5,058 bases of DNA. It comes from Candidatus Iainarchaeum sp. Its GTDB lineage: Archaea; Iainarchaeota; Iainarchaeia; Iainarchaeales; DTGL01. The DNA is taken from the NCBI GenBank assembly GCA_017608575.1, contig JAFCFP010000062.1, forward strand, positions 1 to 5,058. Reading direction: 5' to 3'. The translations under genes were made by a program, and so were the position numbers. Below are positions 1 through 5,058 of this stretch, piece by piece (position 1 is the first letter of the stretch; the number at the start of each line of letters is the position of its first letter). The notes under the pieces were generated by a model. That model saw nothing but the letters and a program-made list of their open reading frames with translations, searched no databases and was not told where the DNA came from.

Positions 1-327
1 CTGGCAAGCGCAAAAGGCGGGAGCCACGAAGCAAGATTCACAAGAACAATAAAAGCAATAATAAAAGCAAAAGAATTCACAGAAGACGACGAAGAATACT
101 TGTACGAGGTTCTCACACTGCTCAGGGATGGTGCCCTGCCAAAAGCAACAATCAAAAAAATAATTAAACAAGTGAAAGGAGAAATAAACCCCTTGAAGAT
201 TCTTGCAAAAATAAGAGCAGGAATTGCACCAGAATTCTTCCAAAAAACATTTATCACAAGCGCAGCTGACACAACAGGCCCAAAAGAAGTTATCCTCTCA
301 GAATACCTTGTAGGGGGCAACAATTAA
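1..327 (+). CDS. C-terminal 108 residues of a gene truncated by the left edge; possible defence-associated helicase tail
   Basis: The frame is open from base 1 to the TAA at 325-327, so this is the end of a longer gene. The TTG at 100 is only an internal codon: the reading frame and its lysine-rich, AAC-preferring style continue unbroken to the left of it. The visible part is charged and mostly helical (many KxxIK patterns), with a helical stretch at residues 33-80 of the fragment and a closing segment GPKEVILSEYLVGGNN at 93-108. The middle and the xPKEVILSEYL ending remind me of the C-termini of large SNF2/DEAD-type helicases, some with phospholipase-D-like nuclease domains, that are encoded beside Eco57I-like methylases. 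That is recollection of family style, not a match to a helicase motif; no Walker or helicase motif lies in the window. The stop overlaps an ATG (TAATG at 325-329), so it is probably co-translated with the methyltransferase gene. Confidence 0.8.
   Translation: MASAKGGSHEARFTRTIKAIIKAKEFTEDDEEYLYEVLTLLRDGALPKATIKKIIKQVKGEINPLKILAKIRAGIAPEFFQKTFITSAADTTGPKEVILSEYLVGGNN
312..316 (+). promoter_or_regulatory. G-run ribosome binding site before the first copy of the methyltransferase start
   Basis: A run of five G lies inside the last codons of the upstream gene and can pair with the CCUCC of 16S rRNA through one G-U wobble. Ten bases separate it from the ATG at 327. No comparable purine-rich site precedes the ATG at 350, so ribosomes recruited here would first meet the duplicated ATG at 327. 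The assignment is by position and base pairing only. Confidence 0.4.
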
Positions 328-366
328 TGGACAAGCAAGCTGCCAATTAATGGACAAGCAAGCTGC
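321..366 (+). repeat. Perfect 23-bp tandem duplication across a gene junction
   Basis: Bases 321-343 and 344-366 are identical, head to tail, without a mismatch. Each unit begins CAATTAATGG and ends AAGCAAGCTGC, so each contains the TAATG stop/start overlap and the first codons (Met-Asp-Lys-Gln-Ala-Ala) of the methyltransferase. Twenty-three is not a multiple of three, so the copies read in different frames. With a single unit the upstream stop would overlap the methyltransferase start directly. With two units, the first ATG opens a seven-codon frame ending at a TAA that overlaps the second ATG. The lack of divergence implies a recent duplication (replication slippage), or an assembly error. 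Confidence 0.95.
327..350 (+). other. Seven-codon mini-frame (MDKQAAN) created by the duplication
   Basis: The ATG at 327-329 overlaps the upstream stop and reads Met-Asp-Lys-Gln-Ala-Ala-Asn before TAA at 348-350. The last A of that stop is the first base of the methyltransferase ATG at 350. Its first six residues equal those of the methyltransferase, as expected for a duplicated gene start. It is unlikely to make a functional peptide. It would act as a re-initiation relay: a ribosome terminates at 327, restarts, terminates at 350 and restarts again. Whether it is translated cannot be told from sequence. Confidence 0.5.
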
Positions 367-3300
367 TATTAGGCTTCTTGACCAAACTTTTAACAATGAA
401 TTCAACGAACAGCAATTCGCAAGATTCGCAACAGAACTGTTCAACAAGTTTGAAATAACAAAAAAAACCTGGACTGTCTGGAAGGAATACCAAAACTACA
501 TTGAATCATACTATCAGCTTGGAAGCTACCAGCACAACAAAAAAACAATAGACGTTCTTGCAGTAAAACTCAAAAAAACTAGCTCAAGGGACAGAGCAAG
601 GACAATGCAAAGAAACTTCATAGCCAAGTATCTTTCAAATGCTGATAAAGACGCTGCACTAGTTGCTTTTTATGGAGAAGACCCCCAGGATTGGAGATTC
701 TCATTTGTAAAGATGGAGTACCGCCTCCAAGAAGTTGAACCCGGCAAAGTCAAGCCAGTGAAAGAACTCACTCCAGCAAAAAGATGCTCTTTTTTAGTTG
801 GGAGAAATGAGCCAAACTACACCTGCAAAAAACAATTCCTCAAACTAATAATGGAGGAAAAAATAAACCCAAGCCTTGAAGAAATAGAGCAAGCATTCAG
901 CATTGAAAACGTTACAAAAGAATTCTTCCAAGAATACAAAGAACTCTATTTAATGGTAAAAGAGTCGCTTGAAAAAGTCATTCAAAAAAACCCTTACGTG
1001 AAAAAAGAGTTTGAAGAAAAAAACATTTCAACTGTTGACTTTGCAAAAAAGCTCTTAGGTCAAATAGTCTTCATTTACTTTTTGCAAAAAAAAGGCTGGC
1101 TTGGCGTAACAAAAGACGAAAAAGGCAGGTTCAGAGAATGGGGAACTGGACCAAAAAACTTTTTGAGAAAATTATACGACAAGCAAATTGTTGACTACAA
1201 GAATTTTTTCAACGATGTTTTAGAGCCATTGTTTTATGAAGCGCTTGCAACAGAAAGAGATGACGATTACTACAGCAGGTTCAATTGCAAAATCCCTTTC
1301 CTGAATGGTGGATTGTTTGAACCCATTAACGACTATGACTGGGCTGGTACAGAAATCGTTTTGGATAACACAATTTTTGACAAGATACTGAGCACATTTG
1401 ACAGGTTCAACTTCACAGTAAAAGAAGACGAGCCGCTTGAAAAAGAGGTTGCAATTGATCCGGAAATGCTTGGAAAAGTATTTGAAAACCTTTTGGAAGT
1501 TAAAGACAGAAAATCAAAAGGTTCATTTTACACGCCAAGAGAAATAGTTCACTACATGTGCCAGCAAAGCCTGATCAATTACCTTGAAACAAACACTGGC
1601 ATTCCAAGAAAAGACTTGGAGAAATTTATTCAATTAGGGGACTTTGCACTGGACCAAATAATCAAAGAGCAAGAGCAACTCAAAAAGTATGGAAAAACAT
1701 ATGACATTAGTGAAAAGCATTCTCTTCCAAAAACCATTAAAGAAAACCATGCAAGAATAGAGCAATTGCTAAAAGAAATCAAGATTGTTGACCCTGCTGT
1801 TGGCTCCGGGGCTTTTCCTGTTGGAATGATGAACGAAATAGTGAAAGCCCGCTCAATCCTTGCACTTGTTTCAGGAGAAGAAAAAAGCATTTATGACTTA
1901 AAAAGAGAAACAATTGAGAACTGCCTGTATGGGGTTGACATTGATTCTTCTGCGGTTGACATCGCAAAACTGAGGTTCTGGCTTTCCCTAATAGTCGATG
2001 AACTGGACATGAAGAACATTAAGCCATTGCCAAACCTTGACCACAAAATAATGTGCGGCAACAGCCTGCTTGAAGAATTTGAAGGAATAAAGCTCTTTGA
2101 CGAGCGCTTGCTTGGAAAAACAGAAGACCACTCTTTTGAAATCGAGCAAGTGAACAAAAAAATCAAGAACCTCTACCTTGAGTTAGGGCAAATTCACACC
2201 GGAAAGAAAAAAGAGGAAGGCCGAATAAAAGAGATTCAAAGGGAAATAAAAAAGCTCAAGAAAAGACTGGCTGAATTAAAAGAAGGTCCAAAAGAGGAAA
2301 GCAAACAACAAACCCTCAGCGATGCCTTGAACAAGCGCATTAAAGAATCCCAAAGAAAACTCGCTGAACTGAGAAAACTCCAAAAAGAATTCTTTAACGA
2401 ACAGAACAGAAAACGCAAAAAAGAGCAAGCCGAGCAAATCAACAAGCTTGAATGGGAACTCATAGAAGAAACCCTCAAAGAACAAGAAAAAGAAGAAGCA
2501 ATCAAGAAGCTAGAGCAATACAAGAAAAACAAATCAAAGCCCTTCTTCCTATGGAAACTATATTTCTCAGAAGTATTCCAAAGAAAAAACCCCGGGTTTG
2601 ATGTAGTAATAGCAAACCCGCCTTATGTTGATTCCGAAACTATGGTTAAGGAAGAAAAAAGAGTTAGGGAAAATTATGCCGCACTTTTTAAGTCTGCTAA
2701 AGGAAACTGGGACCTATTTGTAATCTTTATTGAAGAAGGCCTATATTTACTCAGGAATAAAGGCGTGATTTCTTATATCGTTCCCAACAAGTTCATCTCT
2801 GCCACATACACTGAAACTTTACGGAAGATACTGAGTGAATATAAAATGTGTGAAATTAGGGATTACTCTCATCTTAATGTGTTTAAGGAAGCAAGCGTTT
2901 ATCCAATTATTTATGTGTTGGAAAAATCAAATAACAAAAAAGAAGTAAAAATGACGATGATGGAATCTCTCACTAAACAAAAATACACAAATGTAATATC
3001 TCCAGAAATATTTTATGGTGATATTAATTGGGCACGTTATTTTGTTGAAAACGAAACAATTCTCAACCTTCTTTTGAAAATTTCTAAGTATTGCTCTGTT
3101 TCCAGATTCTTTCCAAAAATTTCCGGTGCTGCAACTGTTAGTGAAGCATATGAGATTAAAAAATTTATTAAAGAAGCGGGAAAATATTCAAAATATAAAA
3201 AATTAGTAAATACTGGCACTATTGACCAATATGTTAATTTATGGGGAAAGAAAAAAACAAGATATATAAAAAGCAGTTTTAACAAACCAATAATTCTTGA

Positions 3301-3793
3301 CAAAGACCTGAAGAAATTTAGTCTAAATAGGTATGTACAATCTAAATCAGAAAAAATAATTGTTGCCGGGATGACAAAGAAGCTGGAATGTGTTTTAGAT
3401 AAAGGAGAGTGCTATGCAGCAAAGTCTACAACAATTATCTTACCCGGAGAAAAAGACTTGAGATTTTTACTTGCAATATTAAATAGTAAACTTATATCCT
3501 TCTGGTATCAACTATTCTTCAAATCTTTGTCACTTGCCGGAGGATTTATCCGAATTGGGGGGCATGAACTGGCAAAAGTGCCATTAGTAGACGCGACTCC
3601 GGGAGCGGAAAAAAAGCTAGTAAAATTGGTTGACCAAATTCTCGCCATCACCAAATCTCCTGATTATTTTGACAACTGTGCTAAGCAAGCTAAAGTCAAG
3701 AAACTTGAGGCTGAAATTGACAAACTTGTTTACAAACTTTACGATTTGACGCCTGAAGAGATAAAGATTGTTGAGGAGTTAACTCAAAATTAG
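350..3793 (+). CDS. Eco57I-like adenine-specific DNA methyltransferase, type IIG restriction-modification-like
   Basis: Predicted to transfer a methyl group from S-adenosylmethionine to N6 of adenine in a specific DNA site, and possibly to cut unmodified DNA. Domain order: residues 1-165, the N-terminal region of this family (core IDVLAVKLK at 67-75, RARTMQRNF at 82-90, SFLVG at 147-151), thought to be nuclease-like; helical linker 175-390; GSFYTPREI at 391-399 (motif X); SAM-binding DPAVGSGAF at 481-489; YGVDIDSSAVDIAKLRFWLS at 527-546 (acidic SAM-ribose position); charged coiled coil 594-727; catalytic NPPY at 756-759; a TaqI-type recognition region at about 900-1080; and a closing segment with LVYKLYDLTPEEI at 1126-1138. 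Length, about 1150, fits single-chain type IIG-like enzymes. The ATG at 350 is chosen because family similarity starts immediately and it abuts the preceding TAA; it has no ribosome binding site of its own. The ExK expected of a PD-(D/E)xK nuclease reads K73-L-K75, so cleavage is doubtful. Codon use changes after NPPY. A DISARM DrmMI-like methylase is an alternative label. Confidence 0.93.
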   Translation: MDKQAAIRLLDQTFNNEFNEQQFARFATELFNKFEITKKTWTVWKEYQNYIESYYQLGSYQHNKKTIDVLAVKLKKTSSRDRARTMQRNFIAKYLSNADKDAALVAFYGEDPQDWRFSFVKMEYRLQEVEPGKVKPVKELTPAKRCSFLVGRNEPNYTCKKQFLKLIMEEKINPSLEEIEQAFSIENVTKEFFQEYKELYLMVKESLEKVIQKNPYVKKEFEEKNISTVDFAKKLLGQIVFIYFLQKKGWLGVTKDEKGRFREWGTGPKNFLRKLYDKQIVDYKNFFNDVLEPLFYEALATERDDDYYSRFNCKIPFLNGGLFEPINDYDWAGTEIVLDNTIFDKILSTFDRFNFTVKEDEPLEKEVAIDPEMLGKVFENLLEVKDRKSKGSFYTPREIVHYMCQQSLINYLETNTGIPRKDLEKFIQLGDFALDQIIKEQEQLKKYGKTYDISEKHSLPKTIKENHARIEQLLKEIKIVDPAVGSGAFPVGMMNEIVKARSILALVSGEEKSIYDLKRETIENCLYGVDIDSSAVDIAKLRFWLSLIVDELDMKNIKPLPNLDHKIMCGNSLLEEFEGIKLFDERLLGKTEDHSFEIEQVNKKIKNLYLELGQIHTGKKKEEGRIKEIQREIKKLKKRLAELKEGPKEESKQQTLSDALNKRIKESQRKLAELRKLQKEFFNEQNRKRKKEQAEQINKLEWELIEETLKEQEKEEAIKKLEQYKKNKSKPFFLWKLYFSEVFQRKNPGFDVVIANPPYVDSETMVKEEKRVRENYAALFKSAKGNWDLFVIFIEEGLYLLRNKGVISYIVPNKFISATYTETLRKILSEYKMCEIRDYSHLNVFKEASVYPIIYVLEKSNNKKEVKMTMMESLTKQKYTNVISPEIFYGDINWARYFVENETILNLLLKISKYCSVSRFFPKISGAATVSEAYEIKKFIKEAGKYSKYKKLVNTGTIDQYVNLWGKKKTRYIKSSFNKPIILDKDLKKFSLNRYVQSKSEKIIVAGMTKKLECVLDKGECYAAKSTTIILPGEKDLRFLLAILNSKLISFWYQLFFKSLSLAGGFIRIGGHELAKVPLVDATPGAEKKLVKLVDQILAITKSPDYFDNCAKQAKVKKLEAEIDKLVYKLYDLTPEEIKIVEELTQN
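2129..2530 (+). other. Coiled-coil insert within the methyltransferase domain (residues 594-727)
   Basis: About 134 residues between the SAM-binding half and the NPPY motif are almost wholly Lys, Glu, Gln, Arg and Leu with heptad-like leucine/isoleucine spacing. They form two probable helices (about 595-644 and 656-727) broken by a Gly-Pro near 646. The likely form is an antiparallel hairpin projecting from the catalytic domain. Charged inserts at this point occur in large Eco57I-like enzymes; a role in DNA clamping or in contacting a partner protein is inference. Confidence 0.7.
2625..3580 (+). other. Segment of altered codon use covering the target-recognition region
   Basis: From just after NPPY, Asn and Tyr codons switch. 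By hand count, before this point AAT is used for 7 of 40 Asn and TAT for 11 of 29 Tyr. From residue 757 to about 1078 AAT is 10 of 16 and TAT 18 of 21. The following membrane-protein gene is also AAT-rich (26 of 35). The methyltransferase's last 70 residues are too short to classify. The segment contains the probable DNA-recognition domain, so a recombinational replacement is the simplest reading. Borders are accurate to perhaps 50 bases on the left and less well on the right. Confidence 0.55.
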
Positions 3794-3795
3794 TT

Positions 3796-3800
3796 AGGTG
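3796..3800 (+). promoter_or_regulatory. AGGTG ribosome binding site for the membrane-protein gene
   Basis: AGGTG lies in the 12-base gap after the methyltransferase stop, five bases before the ATG at 3806. It is complementary to the CACCU at the 3' end of 16S rRNA, a form common in archaea. It settles the start of the downstream gene, which also follows directly after an in-frame TGA at 3803-3805. Confidence 0.75.
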
Positions 3801-3854
3801 CCTGAATGTTGCAAGAAAGAAAAAGTTTAGCTTTTTGGATTGTAGCAGGCACTT
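3796..3854 (+). promoter_or_regulatory. Inverted repeat that could hide the ribosome binding site
   Basis: Bases 3798-3804 (GTGCCTG) are the exact reverse complement of 3846-3852 (CAGGCAC). Adding a G-U and an A-U pair extends the stem to 9 pairs, 3796-3804 with 3846-3854, around a 41-base loop that contains the ATG. The left arm includes the whole AGGTG site. In mRNA this could make initiation depend on ribosomes arriving from the methyltransferase gene. The loop is long and the stem short, so chance is possible. It lacks the T-run expected of a terminator. Confidence 0.3.
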
Positions 3855-5058
3855 CTATAGGAATAATTATTACAGTTATACTTTATGGGTTATTGGCTCA
3901 TTTTGTTGAGATAAGCGGAAACCATCTTCAGTTTATTATAACTCTTATAATTTTAGATAAAAAGGTTAATTTTGATTTAATTTTGCCATTCAACACTGAA
4001 ATTGTAAATATCATTCCGTCGATAGTAATTGTAAGTATAATAACAATAGTTTCAATTTTCTTTATGATAATTTCATTAGCATTCAACTTTAGGAAAAAGT
4101 TCTCGGATTATATAGTTGATAAATGGATTATAAATACTCCTGAAGTTGGATCATATTTTGGAATTCAAATAGGCTTCGTATTGGCTCTTTCAGCTGTGCT
4201 CTTGAATTTTTATGACATGTATTGGGCATGTGTTTTTCTTATAGATTTGATTATTTCTATATCTTTAACTCTTTGGTTTTTCCTTTGGTTTTTGAATAGG
4301 TCAAATAAAAAGGGTTTGTTTAAAGAACTCCAAAAAAATATAGAAGAAACATATGTTACTGATACCAAGAGCCATCTAGAAAATAAACTTAATAGGATTT
4401 CAGAGATTGAAGTAAAAGAGTCGGGAAACTACTATCAAATCAATTTCAAAAAGCAGGAAGGAAAGAATAAGAATTTGCCGAAAGCAACAGAATCCAAACA
4501 TAATACCCCTACAGAGGCCATAATTACAGATAAGGTAATTAAAGAGAAGATTATTTTTGCTCCATCAAATGCAATAGTTAAAATTGATGAAAACAAAATG
4601 GTACGAATAATCAAACAATTTAAAGAAACCGAAGACATTGTTAATATTATATTGATTAAAAATAACCAATATACCCGGAGAAGTAATCCGACACATATAA
4701 TACACATTACTGATGAATTTGAAAAAAGTGAAAAGATTAATCAACTATTGGAACAACTATTTGAAGCAACAGAATTTATTGATTTTAAGGATATTGAAGC
4801 GTTATCCGATTGGCTTCAGATAGTTTCACAATCCAGAGAAAATGATCCAAATGAACTTGAGCAAGACTTTGAATTCTTAAAGAATATTTCAATCAATTCA
4901 ATAAATAAAAATCCAAGTTTGTTTTATACTATTTTGGATATTCTGGAGCAAAACTTTGATGAAAACCTGAGTAACAATGAAAAAATGATGCAACAAACAA
5001 TTGGTCTTATTTATAGTCTAAAGAAAGAATTCACAAAAAATTTGCAGATGCTGCGATA
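3806..5058 (+). CDS. Four-span membrane protein with large cytosolic domain, truncated by the right edge
   Basis: I do not recognise this protein. The frame runs from ATG 3806 to the window edge with no stop: 417 full codons plus two bases. Hydrophobic segments at about residues 10-30, 70-93, 118-135 and 141-163 predict four membrane helices. Positive clusters at ERK (4-6), FRKKF (95-99) and NRSNKK (164-169) place both ends and the middle loop in the cytosol, and the 31-69 loop outside. Residues 165-417 are soluble: a polar Lys/Asn-rich stretch at 175-240, then a part that looks folded, with strand-like IVNIILIKN (278-286) and HIIHITDEF (297-305), followed by acidic helices to the edge. No catalytic motif is evident. 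It lies 12 bases after the methyltransferase with its own AGGTG site, so co-transcription is likely. Codon use resembles the methyltransferase's recognition region, not its N-terminal part. Possible roles are a membrane effector or sensor of the defence locus, or a passenger. Confidence 0.88.
   Translation, partial: MLQERKSLAFWIVAGTSIGIIITVILYGLLAHFVEISGNHLQFIITLIILDKKVNFDLILPFNTEIVNIIPSIVIVSIITIVSIFFMIISLAFNFRKKFSDYIVDKWIINTPEVGSYFGIQIGFVLALSAVLLNFYDMYWACVFLIDLIISISLTLWFFLWFLNRSNKKGLFKELQKNIEETYVTDTKSHLENKLNRISEIEVKESGNYYQINFKKQEGKNKNLPKATESKHNTPTEAIITDKVIKEKIIFAPSNAIVKIDENKMVRIIKQFKETEDIVNIILIKNNQYTRRSNPTHIIHITDEFEKSEKINQLLEQLFEATEFIDFKDIEALSDWLQIVSQSRENDPNELEQDFEFLKNISINSINKNPSLFYTILDILEQNFDENLSNNEKMMQQTIGLIYSLKKEFTKNLQMLR

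Noticed and set aside
40..75. A-rich repeat-like stretch (AATAAAAGCAAT units).
   Set aside because: It is imperfect and explained by Lys/Ala/Ile codons of the upstream gene.
100..327. A separate 75-residue gene starting at TTG 100.
   Set aside because: The frame is open to base 1 with the same codon style, and there is no ribosome binding site before 100; it is the tail of a longer gene.
1630..2532. Minus-strand open frames opposite the methyltransferase, and similar ones at 3037-3303 and 4435-4707.
   Set aside because: They are Ser/Phe/Leu-rich mirror images of Lys/Glu-rich coding sequence, overlap one another, and lie opposite well-supported genes.
350..3793. BREX PglX methyltransferase.
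   Set aside because: The length and Eco57I-like core are similar, but the N-terminal region with RARTMQRNF and SFLVG is that of the type IIG-like family, and no BREX neighbour gene is visible.
3791..3808. Read-through fusion of methyltransferase and membrane protein, since both use the same frame and the first stop is TAG (a pyrrolysine codon in some archaea).
   Set aside because: A second in-frame stop, TGA at 3803-3805, follows, and the downstream gene has its own AGGTG site and ATG.
1..5058. CRISPR array, tRNA or rRNA genes, insertion sequence ends.
   Set aside because: No spaced direct repeats, cloverleaf sequence, transposase or terminal inverted repeats were seen; the only direct repeat noticed is the single 23-bp tandem pair.

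Overview
The window holds a three-gene, same-strand cluster that looks like part of a restriction-modification or phage-defence locus. Lysine and isoleucine are abundant, arginine is written almost entirely as AGA/AGG, ATA is common, and the clearest ribosome binding site is AGGTG, which pairs with the 3' end of 16S rRNA and is common in archaea. An AT-rich archaeon is therefore my best guess, but no ribosomal or lineage-marker gene is present, and a low-GC bacterium is not excluded.

Layout: (1) 1-327 is the last 108 codons of a gene that enters from the left; its tail may be the end of a large defence helicase. (2) 321-366 is a perfect 23-bp tandem duplication at the junction with the next gene. 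It creates a seven-codon mini-frame whose stop overlaps the next start. (3) 350-3793 is a complete 1147-residue Eco57I-like adenine methyltransferase of type IIG-like build: a nuclease-like N-terminal region, a catalytic domain with DPAVGSGAF and NPPY motifs, a long charged coiled-coil insert, and a C-terminal target-recognition region. (4) After 12 bases and an AGGTG ribosome binding site, 3806-5058 is an open frame that runs off the right edge without a stop: at least 417 residues with four membrane spans and a large, probably cytosolic, domain that I do not recognise.

The tight spacing (stop/start overlap, then a 12-base gap) argues for one transcript and translational coupling. The methyltransferase would mark self DNA, and possibly cut foreign DNA. 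The upstream protein would be a DNA-handling partner if it is a helicase. The membrane protein could be an effector or an unrelated passenger.

Codon choice changes sharply just after the NPPY motif, near 2625. The first two thirds of the methyltransferase prefers AAC and TAC; the recognition part and the membrane gene prefer AAT and TAT. This suggests recombination that replaced the recognition domain, perhaps along with the downstream gene.
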